NCBI GenBank assembly: GCA_010645155.1
Contig: JAAGOF010000206.1
Location: 276,900 to 340,899 of the forward strand
Direction of reading: 5' to 3'
Origin: Tigriopus japonicus
Lineage: Eukaryota > Arthropoda > Copepoda > Harpacticoida > Harpacticidae
Length of the DNA stretch: 64,000 bases
Shown here: in pieces, positions 35,497 to 47,691 of the stretch
How the letters are laid out: each line of letters begins with the position of its first letter
How positions within the stretch are numbered: position 1 is the first letter of the stretch
Notes under the pieces: model-generated
The model's input: the letters and a program-made list of their open reading frames with translations, nothing else
Told to the model about the DNA's origin: nothing
Database searches by the model: none
Made by a program: the position numbers and the translations under genes

Positions 35497-36060
35497 CACG
35501 GTGTTTTTTTGAGCGTAAGAAGTCATTTTCAAATTCCAGGAACTTTTGAGACCACTTTTGAAATGTGAACGCAATGCAGAACATTTATTTGAATTCGGTT
35601 AAATAGGTCACGGGCAAAAACTTTATAATGTTACTTAAAACACACTTAAAAACAAATATTTGAAAAATTACTTTGACTAAAGTCTTAGATGTACTAAGAG
35701 CAGTGTTGTTCTAAAATATTTCGGAAATCTATTTCGCGGATGTTTTTTCAACGGCTTTTTCGTTCACCATTCTCGAAGGACCAAACGGGAGGGTCGTTAC
35801 ATGAATTTAGACAAACGGCTTAGTAGAATTTGACAATATTTGGAGTAAATTCACATACAACGTTACTTGAGAATTGACTGGAAGAAAATGTTCAGAAAAA
35901 TGTGTTTAAGTATGTTTTAAGTCACCTTACATCGTGTTTTTGCCCGTGACCTAATTTAAAAAAATTTGATACAGATGTGGTATTGTAATCACACCTCAAA
36001 ACTGTTCTGAAAAGTTTTTGGAATTTGAAAATGACTTCTCACGCTCAAAAAAACACCGTG
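35497..36060. mobile_element. CACGGTG fold-back element, long copy
   Basis: 564 bp flanked by a perfect TACC duplication (35493-35496 and 36061-36064). Left end CACGGTGTTTTTTTGAGCGT, right end mirrored. The inverted similarity extends far inward (AAGTCATTTTCAAATTCCA, and GGTCACGGGCAAAAAC against GTTTTTGCCCGTGACC). Confidence 0.88.
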
Positions 36061-36231
36061 TACCCTTTCTGACTTCTTGAGGAAGCATACTTTAGCGTTA
36101 AGAAGTTCCCTTTGGGAACAAATGAATGACTTTCTTTGTTTTTATTGACTTTCGAATGAGATGTATGGTGGCCTTTGGGCTTTGACCTATCTTTTCTCAA
36201 CTACGCCCTAAGCGTGTGTATTCCTCGATCA

Positions 36232-36399
36232 TGGATTCTGTTCAACTAGCAACGGAAGAAAAGCACGAAATCGTTTGGCCATCACGTGACATCCGGAGAA
36301 GTCAGAACGCCAAGTCTCTTTCTCTTCTGCATGAATGGTTGAACGTGGCCTTCTCGAATCTTTGGGCCCATAGAACACATGCGATGTGGAACGTTTTCT
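36232..36399 (+). CDS. Possible first exon of an unknown gene
   Basis: Begins MDSVQLATEEKHEIVWPSRD, runs 56 codons with a non-repetitive composition, and ends at a good donor, CTT|GTAAGG. No downstream exon in matching phase was found, so it may be chance or part of a gene broken by the LINE downstream. Confidence 0.25.
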
Positions 36400-37544
36400 T
36401 TCTTGTAAGGAACATATCCAGTTCATATCTTGAGCAAACGTTTGAAGAGTGGAACAGAGGGAAAATGAGATGATAGTATCATTCTTTACTCAATGGAGAC
36501 CGTTAAAATCAAATTATTGGGCGAATAGCAGTTGATCCGCATTTCAACTGTTAGATAGGTTCGTTATTTATTGTTTGCTTAAGGAATTGGAGACGAGAAT
36601 GGCTAACAAAGATACTCAAATAGATATTGTTGTTCGAGAGAAGAAACTGGCTCGATATGGAAAGCATGCACTTTCATTTCGGGATGGATGTAATGTACTT
36701 CTCGCTATTCTGTCTCGTGATGAATTTCAGATGAAAGACGAGGCCTAAAAGTTCCCTCGAGTTTTTGAGTCGTCATTATGACTTTTTTGAAATGCGAAAA
36801 CTTGAAGAACGAAACGCACGACGTTCCCCAAAAGTTTAAACTGCGCCATTACCTTTGTTTGACTTGATCTCAAGCTCAGTGAGATGATGGGATATAAAAC
36901 ACGCAGGAGTCCTCTTTAAGGATGGATCATTTGCTAAAACCTCTAAAATTAATGAACACACAGTAGAATACATGTGACGGTAATGATCCCTCTTGATTAG
37001 TTGATCATACCTATTTGTGCTTTGGAGTAAACAATGAGTTTCTTCTCATGGAATTGCGAATAGAACGTCTTACGATGTAAGAAAATAATTCTTATTCCAA
37101 GAGAGGGACTGATTTCCTTGCTTCCGTAAATTGTTGATGGACAACTCAAAGTCTGCTTGTTTTCAATAACCCTGGCAAATGGGATTTGCGGGGAGTATTT
37201 GGTGACAAACTGTAAATTTTTGAATTTATTTGCAAGGACTTTTTTGGTTCCCCCAAATCATTATGATTCGAGTTTGGACTATTTGAGATGAAGGGAATCA
37301 ATAAAATTTGTAAATTATCAGGATATGAATAGGATTTTTTCCGCCCTGCTAACTTTTAAGTTCCTGCAAAACCAAACAAGGCGTAATCAATCTAAAAATA
37401 CTAGTTTGAAGTTTTGTTTATATTATATTGTGTATATAAATATATTCTGTATATATTATTCTTGTTCTATTTATGTTGTTTATTAAACTTTTTTAAATAC
37501 GATCATGTTGGAGAAGGAAATAAAAAGGAGTCGCAACTTTAATT
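36400..37544. other. Nothing recognised
   Basis: AT-rich sequence with a TATATA-rich patch near 37430-37460; no supported frame. Confidence 0.4.
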
Positions 37545-38147
37545 AAGTCTGCTGATTTTGAACTGAACTCAAAGAGTTTGGGATCCAGGGAAAGGTCCTG
37601 AATTGGATTGATAGTTTCATTAGCGAAAGGAAGCAAATAGTTAAAGTTGAAGGATCTTTTAATGGCATGTATGACGTCAAGTCAAATGTTCCACAAGGTT
37701 CAATTTTAGGTCCACTCCTGTTTATCTCTTCATTGCTCATCTCCAGAAGTTTAGAACAAAAACCAGAATTTCTTCATATGCTGATGACACAAAATTAGTT
37801 TGTGGAAGGAATGGTCAGGACTCAAAATGTCTACTTGATGACTTGGAGAAAGTCTACTCTCCTTGGTCAGAGTAAATGACGTATGGGACTTTAAAATTAG
37901 ATGTTCCTCTCAAAGACAATGGAGGTTGCGATATTGAACAGGTATCGTCCGTGAGGGATTTGGGAGTTGTCGTCCAAGATGATGGAAAGTTTGACGAGCA
38001 TATCCAGTTGAAAGTGGGAAAGGCATTTCCAACATGTGGCTGGATCTATCGCACTTTCAAGTTCAAAGATAGTATTACGATACTAACTCTGTACAAGTCG
38101 ATTGTTCAGCCTCATCTTGAATATGCCTCATCCATTTGGGCTCCAGA
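37545..38147 (+). pseudogene. LINE fragment 3, reverse transcriptase palm and thumb, broken
   Basis: Codes non-LTR retrotransposon reverse transcriptase. The sequence reads GKVLNWIDSFISERKQ, then VPQGSILGPLLF near 37687-37722, then YADD at 37777-37788 (the catalytic Asp pair), then a TAA at 37873-37875. It continues in the same frame through RDLGVVVQDDGKFDEH and CGWIYRTFKFKDSI to LEYASSIWAP. At least one frameshift lies between the first two blocks. It has lost its 5' part and ends abruptly where the family continues with MSSAGLQKVEQVQ. Confidence 0.85.
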
Positions 38148-38325
38148 GGAAATAGAATGGTTTATCGCTCATATCGCTTTGAAAAATAAAGTAGTCGAAA
38201 AATGGAATCAGAGGACCCTAGATGAAGACTGGCAGTGTTGGAAATTGAACAATCTGATCATCGCCCTTTTCCTTGTTTTTTTGGTTGTTGTGGCTTTGCG
38301 TACACGCCACAACAAACAAATCTAA
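38148..38325 (+). CDS. Open frame with a C-terminal TM segment, fused to the LINE
   Basis: Continues the LINE frame without a stop for 59 codons of unrelated sequence: a Trp-rich soluble stretch (EKWNQRTLDEDWQCWKLNN), one strongly hydrophobic segment (LIIALFLVFLVVVAL) and a basic tail. It looks like the end of a single-pass membrane protein. It could be a last exon truncated by LINE insertion, or chance. Confidence 0.3.
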
Positions 38326-38769
38326 CGAGTTCCAAAGTCTTCTTGAGTTTAGTTTCCGTGTAGAGCAAATCTGAGTTGCATTTCCTTTTTATTTCTTGCT
38401 ACGACATGATTGTACTTAAGAAAAAGTTTGAAAAACAAGATAAACAGAAAAAAAAATGTCGAATTACGTGATACTTACGTGAATTAAGTGATGAACAGAA
38501 TGGGCACGTCATCGACACCACAACTAATGCCTAAAAGAGCTGACCACAAAATCATACGCATGCATCATTCACCTTAAAGACACCTTTTACTCATACAATA
38601 GAGGATGGGAATAATAAGAAACCTTAAGTAATCCTATTTTCCTCCTAAACTTCATTTCATATAGTGCATATCAGCTAAAGATCCATCTCTAATTTATGAT
38701 TATGAATAATAAACCTTTGGACAAGCTCTTTGACCCTGCAAAAATAGCTGCTTTCTTGACCTTCTTAAC
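38326..38769. other. Nothing recognised
   Basis: An AATAAA near 38707 is the only possible signal. Confidence 0.35.
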
Positions 38770-39213
38770 TAGGGCTCGGAAAAAGTTGCTAAATGCTACT
38801 TGCACCAAAAATTGCTAGTTTTGGCCATTTTAATCAAAATTAGCACCTCATCGATTATTATCGACAAACAAAAGCTTTTGGCATTTTTTGCTTCAATCAC
38901 TGAAATCCTGTGGGATTTTGCTCAAATTATATATTTACACGTACTTTTTCAGGACCTTTTCAAAGTATTGATATTTTTTAACATTCTAGAATAATTTGTG
39001 TAAAGCAAAACTGCATTTTTAAGGAAGCCAAAGGTTGAAGAAAAGACCAACCTAAGACTACAAACTTTTGCACCCAGTTTTGGGAACAAAATAGCAAACT
39101 TCTGAGCAACTTTCGTCAATTTGAGCGCAACTTTAAGCAAAAAAAAAATTGTAACTTTATGGCAAAAAACCTGCAACATTAAATAAAAAACAGCAACATT
39201 ATCCGAGCCTTCA
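38770..39213. mobile_element. hAT-like MITE, TAGGGCTCGG family
   Basis: Left end TAGGGCTCGGAAAAAGTTGC, right end a degenerate mirror AGCAACATTATCCGAGCCTT. The inside has several TTGC/GCAA motifs. No target duplication could be recognised, so the limits are approximate. Confidence 0.5.
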
Positions 39214-40802
39214 ATCATGACCCAAAAATTCCCAACAACATAAAGTCAAACCTTGCCAAACCTTGTTTAAATATGATTTATCCGAAAATAATCAACAGCG
39301 CTCACTCAATTCGACTAACTAAACTGTTTCCGCATTGAATACAAACCTGGTAACACAAAACTGCTTTCCTGGTTTAGTCCCTTTGTCGTACCTCGATCCT
39401 CCAAGTCCTCGAATTAATCTCAATCCTCAACAAGGAGAAACAAAATCTGTCAAGGAGCACTTAAGTATACTTGGTAATCATAAATGTTTAATGTCAATGA
39501 AGCCTGTACTGCCCAATAAATAGCGAGATCAGCCGTGCTCCACAAAACCAAGTGGATTTCCTGCTTTTGTCACATTGGATCACAATATTGAGCAGGAAAA
39601 ATCTGGTTATTGGAGAAGAAGTGCTCCTTCAAAGAAAACTCAATGGCATGTGGGCGCTTTGTTATATAAGTTCAAGTTGTATGGTTGTATAATGTTGTGC
39701 CAGGGGCACAACATAACTTTAAGGATTGCCTTTAATTGATTGTGGTGTAATCATGGCATAACATTGCCTGACTTGTTGCAGCGATCCAATTAGATGATTT
39801 TGAACACTGAGTACAAAAGTTGCCTTTGCTTCAAAGCTTAAAAATGCTCGAAAGGAGATATTTTTGATCATGTGAAGAGGGTGAGGTGCAACGTTATATA
39901 AAGCACATCACGCAGTTCTAACGTGATTTGTCAAGAACATGAAAACCATGCCATCAAAAGATCGACTTTTACAACATTCAAAAAGAAATGCCAAAGTGTA
40001 GTTACTGGGTCGTCTGAATGGGAATTTTGAGGCTCATTAGCTTGTTATTAATGGCTTTTGAGAACATGTAATAAAAGAAAATATTTTGGATTATCAAGAG
40101 ACTTCCTTCCGAATTGCTCATTTAAAAAGACAAAAATGACGAAAGTTCAACCTTCTCTTCATATTTATAGAGAACTTATTTCATCCCATAATAGTTGCCT
40201 TACCAAACTCTTATATACATCATTATGAGCTACTAGCGAATGTACTGTACTTTGGTTGATTAGAAAGTTGCTTATTGGGCACACCAAAGGATGGATTTGT
40301 ACTTACCTTCAAGAAAGAAGGAAGAAACCATGTCGAAACTATTCTAAGAAGTGCGACCCAGGCTCCTTTGATCTAAGATTAGATACAGATAGGACTTTAC
40401 TTGATCATTCCTCCGAACAAGATCAGTCCATTCAGAGCGTTCCAGAAATAGAATCAAAGTTCCTGAGAGAAGCCAAATACTGAAAGGCCTAGATCCTAAA
40501 ATAGCGACCTAATTTGTGAAATTCCAAAGTAGTACATTTCGCTGAAAATAAATCCCTACTACAAGTGTGATATCTATATTAATGAAAAAGTCATCACGTT
40601 GTCTGGCACGATACCAAATTAGCTTTGATCCAAAACTTGGTACTTTGGCAATTGTAACAATATAAGCAATATACGCAAAATGATATAAAGCACAAAAGCT
40701 ACAACTGATATTTTTAAAGAAAAAAAAGCGCTTAAGGAATCCTTCAATGTTTCAATGATTTTATTAAAAAAATTGCAACAATCGTTCTGAAACTTTGATG
40801 TC
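39214..40802. other. Nothing recognised
   Basis: AT-rich with a small GTTGTGCC...GGGCACAAC hairpin near 39694-39712; no supported frame. Confidence 0.4.
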
Positions 40803-41305
40803 TAGGGACGGGCAAATAGTGTAAAAAGATTTTTGGTAACATAAACCCAATTTTCTGCACTTTTGCACTTTTCACCTTTATTTGCACTTTTTATTTACGT
40901 TTTTGGCCAAAATTGACAAATTGTTAAGAAAATGTAATGGCTTTTGTAAGAATTTTTAGTTTCAAGATCAAATTTTGAACTAGTCAAAAAAGCTTGCATT
41001 TGCAATCAACCATTCTTAGCACCTTGAAGAAATATGTGCATTTCAGACGCAAAACTCACACTTTATTCACCATCTTGGCTTTAACTATAGCATCCTGTTT
41101 ACTAAACTAAATATTAGACAAAAGAATCTCATTGCATGCAACCAACAAATGGCAAACCTAAAGAAACTCATGTTATGGTAATGGAATGATCTATAAACAA
41201 TATAGATTGCAGAATTAGGTTTGTTGCCTACAAAGATCGCTATTTCTAAAAAAGGCCGATATAAACTTAAAATCATCAAGCTAAGGATATATCAATGTAG
41301 CAGTA

Positions 41306-41828
41306 CACATTGTTTAATTGACTTGGAGATTTTACTTTTAAGTTCCAAAAGTATTTGAGACCAGTTTTGATGTGATGAGATAATAAATGACATATTTGAA
41401 ATTGAGTTCTGGTTATTAGGCCATGGGCCAAATATTGAAGTAATGTCGCTAAAAACTTGCTTAAATCACATTTATGACTATTTTCTTTGATGCAATTGTA
41501 AGGCACACGTGGGTATTTTTCTGTTCAATTTTCAATGTCTATTTTTGAACAACTTGAAGGACGAAAACGGAGTGATGTAAAGCCATATAAAACAATTGCT
41601 AAGTATATTTCGACAATATTTTAGGTACATACATCCACGAGACCACCTTAGGAATGAAAAATTCAGAAGATTGTTGACTAGAGTATTTTTAGTGACTTTA
41701 CATCCTTTTTGCTAGTGACCTAATTAATAGAACTCTATTACTTGTGCGGCATTGTCTTTTCACTTCAAACTAGTCTTAAATGTCTTTAGAACGTGTAAAT
41801 GACTTCTCCTGCTCAATTAGGAGCCATG
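41306..41828. mobile_element. CACGGTG fold-back element nested in the hAT element
   Basis: Flanked by a perfect AGTA duplication (41302-41305 and 41829-41832). The ends, CACATTG and CCATG, are diverged from CACGGTG, but the inner arms match the long copy at 35497-36060. Confidence 0.65.
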
Positions 41829-42036
41829 AGTACTCCATGAATGACGTTTTAAGTCCAAAAAGAAGTTATTTGCTCTTTTTTGGCATTTATTTGCACTTTT
41901 TGACATTTATTTGCTCTTTTTTGACAATTATTTGCACTTTCAACATTTTTCTGCACTTTTTTTGCACTTTTGGGCACATTTTTTTGCAACTTTTGGTAAC
42001 TAAAAGGGTAAGATTATTTGCACATTACTGATTTAC

Positions 42037-42066
42037 TTTATTATTATTTATTATTTATTATTATTA
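42037..42066 (+). repeat. ATT-type microsatellite
   Basis: Irregular TTA/TTTA repeats in place of the expected right end of the hAT element. Confidence 0.7.
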
Positions 42067-42074
42067 CTGATGTC

Positions 42075-43608
42075 AATTTAAAAACACATTAGCGTTCCTT
42101 TTTCCTTGAGTTGAGATTTTGAGCTCATTTGGTGTCTAATTTTCATTTTGGTCACGAAAAATGTCATGCAGTGATTTACTTGTTAGTAAATGGTCTTATT
42201 AACACATATCACATTTCTTGTCCATTAACTTCTTTTTGTCACGTTTTCATCAACTACCATTAGTTTAGAAAGCAGTACTCAAAAATCTTGTACCATTAGA
42301 ACCATTGACTTCCAAATGATATCTCTACAAATTTGCGTCCTAAAATGCTCCATATTCATCCACTTCAAGCTCATTTACCATGTCAACAGATAATTGAACC
42401 AAAAGGAGGGCATCTCCGCATTCTCTCTGGAAACGTGTTCAATCACAACATATGGAAAAGAATTGTAGGAGCCTTCCTATTTCATGGGAAGGCACATGGA
42501 TAGATTCGAAGTATTGGATCGTGGAAGGTTGTAGTTCTTCCTAGAACAAGTAAGCGCTCAGGTTTGAGCCAAAGGGCACAACCAGCCTTTTTACAGTACA
42601 AAAATGTAGATCAAAGAGTTTCTTAGTAACTTAGAGCCTCCAAACGTTTCTTTTCTTTTTCTGCTGCGTGCGGTCAAAGTCTGTTCCAATAAATTTCACC
42701 TTTCGCTGCATTCACACCTTAAGCTTGTCTCGGTAAAATAGTGTACCGTGGATGTAAGGTACGAGTTCAAAAAGTGAATAAACATGAACAATAGTTGGGG
42801 GATTTGTTTGTGAGAATCTTTTTTTAACGCTTATTTTGGGCAAAAGGTCACGCCTAACTCGTACAACATACATTTGGAGAAAGGTAGAAAGAGGAGTGTC
42901 AATTTAGCGGATAAGGGATTCACGCCCTTTAGTCCTTGTTAAATTTTGTTTTTCAACGTTGATTCTTGCACCTTGGTATTGTCTTCGGTACTTTCGATCG
43001 GTTCTATTCGCACTTTAATGTTATTGTCAAGCAATCATACATTCGTGTATTTTGCTTTGAGTTGTTTCTTAGTAGGATTTGACGGAAAAGAAAGTATGGC
43101 AATTCAGACCGATTTAACAAGGCCGCAAAATCACGAAAATTGAATACATTCGGAGAATAATTTTTTCCTTTCAAAATTATTTTTTATGGGACGATAGATT
43201 TTTCCGACTTCCTTCCGACGTGCACTGTCTTACTGGTGCACTTATAAAACCCTTCAGTCACTAATATAAGTAGTGTTTGGTTGATCAAAAGTGGTTTTGA
43301 TTCATTATTGCTGGAAAAGATGGGATGCTTAGAACGCTTATGAAGTGAAAACATCAGGCTATCGTTTGAATCAAAGATGTTTTCTTACGGAGCAACCTAT
43401 GTAGAAAGACCCATTAACTATAAAAGTGATTTGGGATTGGAATTTCATTATGCTTCAAAAATTCAAAGTCGGCAAATGATAGTGACAATCACAAGTACTG
43501 ACTGATCCAAACACTTTTTTGCCCAAGTGTTGCCATTTAAGGCCATTTGCTTTGAGTAGTTTTTAGGGACAAAAAATCCCAACAATATTAAAAATTAAGG
43601 ATGACAGA
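42075..43608. other. Nothing recognised
   Basis: AT-rich intergenic sequence; no supported frame or repeat. Confidence 0.4.
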
Positions 43609-43680
43609 ATAACTGAGCGTGCTAGCGTGTAGTAAATGCTTCCCCAGACGGCCGAGGTTCGAATCCTGTTGGGGATATAA
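43609..43680 (+). ncRNA. tRNA-like or SINE-like segment with a pol III B box
   Basis: Contains GAGGTTCGAATCC, a strong B-box match, preceded at about 45 bp by AACTGAGCGTGCTAGCG, a weak A-box match. A CCCCA...TGGGG stem encloses the B box. The acceptor stem of a true tRNA does not form, so a degenerate tRNA or tRNA-derived SINE head is more likely. Confidence 0.3.
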
Positions 43681-43708
43681 TTAAAGCTGTCAGGAGAAAT
43701 CCTTTTCG

Positions 43709-43986
43709 GGAAGGCATTTCAAACGTGCGGCTGGATTTATCGCACTTTCAATTCCAAAGATAGTATTACGGTGCTAACTCTGTACAAGTCGATTGTTCAA
43801 CCGCATCTTGAATATGCTTCCCCCATTTGGGCTCCAATGAGTTCAGCAGGTTTGCAAAAGGTCGAGCAGGTCCAAAGATGTTTCACTAGGAACATCACGG
43901 GAATGAGAGAGCTCTCGTATTGGGTTGGGAGAGGCTCCAGAAATTAGGACTGTACAGTACTAAGAGAAGGTATGAAAGGTACCTGA
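43709..43986 (+). pseudogene. LINE fragment 4, reverse transcriptase C-terminal part
   Basis: Codes CGWIYRTFNSKDSIT, LEYASPIWAPMSSAGLQKVE, then FTRNITGMRELSYW. A 4-bp duplication (GTTG) after the Trp codon shifts the frame before ERLQKLGLYSTKRRYERYL. It is cut by the assembly gap. Confidence 0.8.
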
Positions 43987-44633
43987 NNNNNNNNNNNNNN
44001 NNNNNNNNNNNNNNNNNNNNNNNNNNNNNNNNNNNNNNNNNNNNNNNNNNNNNNNNNNNNNNNNNNNNNNNNNNNNNNNNNNNNNNNNNNNNNNNNNNNN
44101 NNNNNNNNNNNNNNNNNNNNNNNNNNNNNNNNNNNNNNNNNNNNNNNNNNNNNNNNNNNNNNNNNNNNNNNNNNNNNNNNNNNNNNNNNNNNNNNNNNNN
44201 NNNNNNNNNNNNNNNNNNNNNNNNNNNNNNNNNNNNNNNNNNNNNNNNNNNNNNNNNNNNNNNNNNNNNNNNNNNNNNNNNNNNNNNNNNNNNNNNNNNN
44301 NNNNNNNNNNNNNNNNNNNNNNNNNNNNNNNNNNNNNNNNNNNNNNNNNNNNNNNNNNNNNNNNNNNNNNNNNNNNNNNNNNNNNNNNNNNNNNNNNNNN
44401 NNNNNNNNNNNNNNNNNNNNNNNNNNNNNNNNNNNNNNNNNNNNNNNNNNNNNNNNNNNNNNNNNNNNNNNNNNNNNNNNNNNNNNNNNNNNNNNNNNNN
44501 NNNNNNNNNNNNNNNNNNNNNNNNNNNNNNNNNNNNNNNNNNNNNNNNNNNNNNNNNNNNNNNNNNNNNNNNNNNNNNNNNNNNNNNNNNNNNNNNNNNN
44601 NNNNNNNNNNNNNNNNNNNNNNNNNNNNNNNNN
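43987..44633. other. Assembly gap (N)
   Basis: 647 undetermined bases starting within a LINE. Confidence 1.
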
Positions 44634-46482
44634 TCTTGACGGGGGAAAATCTACTTAAAAGTTTTCAAACGACAAATACTAGCACTAGTCCTCATGTTTT
44701 CGCTCCATGGTCAAGGCATGATCGTAGACCGTCAGAACACCCGTCAGTTTTGCAGCATATTTTGGCAACTGGGTTCCACTATGATCCAAGGTCGTTCTGG
44801 CTGTTTTCCATTCACTGTTATGAATTTCCTCTTCACGTACAGTACGCGAAACGAGTAAAGCTGCTCCATGAAATAAGCGAGCCCTGCATTCCTAAGTATT
44901 CCTCGCACTAAACTCACTCGACCTGGATTCAGATTTCACCACAATTCCAGAGAGACGCTAGAATACTGAACTGAGTGTTTTTGAAAGATCGCGATCTAGA
45001 GGTTTTCATGATAGATGAGTCTTAAATACACATTGGAGGAGAACATTTTTAGAACACGTATATTCAAGAGGAATACGAATATTCTCCGACCGTAAAGTGC
45101 AGGAAAACACGTGCTTGTGCTGGTATGGATTTAGAGAAAGTGGAAATTCGGAGTGAATTCCGGGATCATACTCTTCGTACGTATGATTGCTTGAGTGTTT
45201 TACGGTCTAGATATTCATTTATAGGTCAAATGTAGTATATGTTACTACTCATACATATACCATCCAAAATTGTGATTGAGTGATTGTTGGCCCTTGATGA
45301 ATTCCCTCCAATTGGCATTATCCATGGTTCCAAGAGGATGGTCCAATTTAGATACAAAAATCTCGGGATCCACAAAATAGGAAGATAATATCTGGCATTA
45401 ATGAGCAAACTTGTGTTAGTCACTTTCAAAATGGAATGGATTAGACGTGAATTAGAAGTAAAGAAAGGCACTGCAGAGAGAAATTCTGGATAAGTTGAAT
45501 CCGTTCCCCGTCAAAGATAAACGCACAATATAAGGGAGCTAAATGTACTTACCAATTGACTTTTTGATTCATGTTAGATATAGGTTTTGGTGAAAAGATG
45601 AGAAAAAATATGATAATAATGTTTGTTACCAGAGTTCGTTAAGTTGGAACAAAAGTAGTTTTAATTGTTTCAATCATGACGTGAAAGCTTCTATCAAAAT
45701 CCATCAATGACGTGTTTTCAAACATCGGCCTTAAGACCTACAATGATAGTTTGTTTAAGATCCAAAATAGTTGGGTTTCTATCTGGCTTTTATGATCAGG
45801 TTGCAGTTAAATTTATTCAAATTGCTTGGTGTTTTGGACCTTTGGCACAAATCGTAACAATATAGTCATCTAGAATGTTCTTGTCTAATTGCGACCTTTA
45901 AGTATCATTAATCTTAAACAAGCAAAATTTGGGCGGCAGTGGTATTTATAATGTAAATTTGTAAGTACAAGATCCTTGTCAACTATCTTGCAATTTCTTT
46001 ACTTAACCATTTTCACATCATTATTTGAGATTAAGAAAAGAGGAAAAGTAGGATTAGGATACGATGAAATAATTGAAAGCAAAGGACACACATGCTTGCA
46101 TGTTAAAAACTTGTGAAAACCCATTTTCAACAAAGAAAAACATGCCAAGGAAGTTTAATGATAACAATCTCTGTATAAACTGAAACCAAGTTTCATTTGT
46201 ATCAATCCTTGAATTTTGAAGTCTACCAGTACCTTAGATTGTCATAAATTTGCAAGACCTTAGAAGTCCATTTTGAGCTCCTGCATCCCACCAAAGAGAA
46301 TTGGATACAATGACAAAGAGCCCAATAACATAGTGGTGGGTTGAATTTTTCTAAAATTCCTTTAATTAATTAAGCCCACTACTCAGCTTGATAAATATGA
46401 AAAGGGACAAGGACCCTTTGAAAAAAACCGGGACCGTTTGAAGATTTTTGACCATATCGTCTAAGATAGCTTTTTGAATCGG
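44634..46482. other. Nothing recognised
   Basis: Frames at 44636-44911 (plus) and 45471-45226 (minus) have no motif and no splice support. Confidence 0.4.
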
Positions 46483-46608
46483 TGAGAGTGATTACCGTAT
46501 CAATTTACAGACCTGCCGCCGTTAGCAGGCTAGGCTTGCCAAAAAATGCCTGAGTTTTCGAGGGTCAGATTTTCGAAATATGTTGCATTTCAGACCAAGG
46601 GTTATGTA

Positions 46609-47356
46609 TAGGGACGGGCAGAAAGTGCAAATAATCTTACCTTTTAGTTACCAAAAGTTGCAAAAAATGTGCCCAAAAGTGCAAAACAAAGTGCAGAAAA
46701 ATGTTGAAAGTGCAAATCAATGTCAAAAAAGAGCAAAAAGATGTCGAAAAAAGAGCAAATAAATGTCAAAAAGAGCAAACAAGTGTCAAAAAAGAGCAAA
46801 TAAATGTCAAAAAAGAGCAAATAACTTGCATTTGGACTTTGGGTGGATTTGGGTTACTGCTACATTTATGTATCCTTAGCTTGATGATTTTAAGTTTATA
46901 ACGGCCTTTTTTAGAAATAGCAATCTTTGTAGGCAGCAAACCTAATTCTGCAATCTATATTGTTTGTGGATCCTTCCATAACCATAACATGAGTTTCTTA
47001 AGGTTTGCTATTTGTTAGTTGCATGCAATGAGATTCTTTTATCTAATGTTTAGTTTAGTAAACAGGATGTTATAGTTAAGGCAAGATGGTGAATAAAGTG
47101 TGAGGTTTGCGTCTGAAATGCACATATTTCTTCAAGGGGCTAAGAATGGTTGATTGCAAATGCAAGCTTTTTCGACTAGTTCAAAATCTGATCTTGAAAC
47201 TAAAAATTCTTTCAAAAGCCACTACATTTTCTTAACAATTTGTCAATTTTGGCCAAAAACGTAAATAAAAAGTGCAAATAAAGGTGAAAAGTGCAAAAGT
47301 GCAGAAAAATGCATTTATGTTACCAAAATTCTTTTTACACTATTTGCCCGTCCCTA
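46609..47356 (-). mobile_element. hAT-like element, TAGGGACGGGC family, inside repeat A
   Basis: 748 bp with ends TAGGGACGGGCAGAAAGTGC and TTTGCCCGTCCCTA. Flanks are GTTATGTA (46601-46608) and GTTATGTT (47357-47364). It lacks the fold-back insertion of the longer copies. A run of GAGCAAA/GTCAAAA units gives short spurious frames. Confidence 0.9.
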
Positions 47357-47691
47357 GTTATGTTGAAGAGTTTGCAGATTTAGTACAAAACACAAGAAGA
47401 AATTGGAAACTTTCAATTAAACAAGTGATTTCCTTTTAAGTTTGGTTACCATAAGAACATGTCTCTTTTGGCCATCTGTTAATTCCAAGAGAGGTGTTCC
47501 TGATTCAAAAGTTTGGAAGAGCCCCTTTAATTTATGTAACAAAATTTTAGGTAGAAACAATAAAACATGCTTATTTTTTGGAAAATGTCAACATTTGCCA
47601 CTCCAACTTCAAGTTGTGCAGATGAGAAAGGCATTGTAGCATTTAAAATGCATAAATTTTCGTTTTTTCTCACTTTCACGCTCATCAGAAG

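Larger units (their letters stand above)
40803..42066 (+). mobile_element. hAT-like element, TAGGGACGGGC family, long composite copy
   Basis: Left end TAGGGACGGGCAAATAGTG after TTGATGTC (40795-40802). CTGATGTC at 42067-42074 is the likely second copy of the 8-bp duplication. The right terminus has been replaced by an ATT-rich microsatellite (about 42037-42066). A fold-back element sits inside at 41306-41828. There is no transposase frame. Other copies: 6003-6828, 16518-16985, 46609-47356. Confidence 0.75.
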
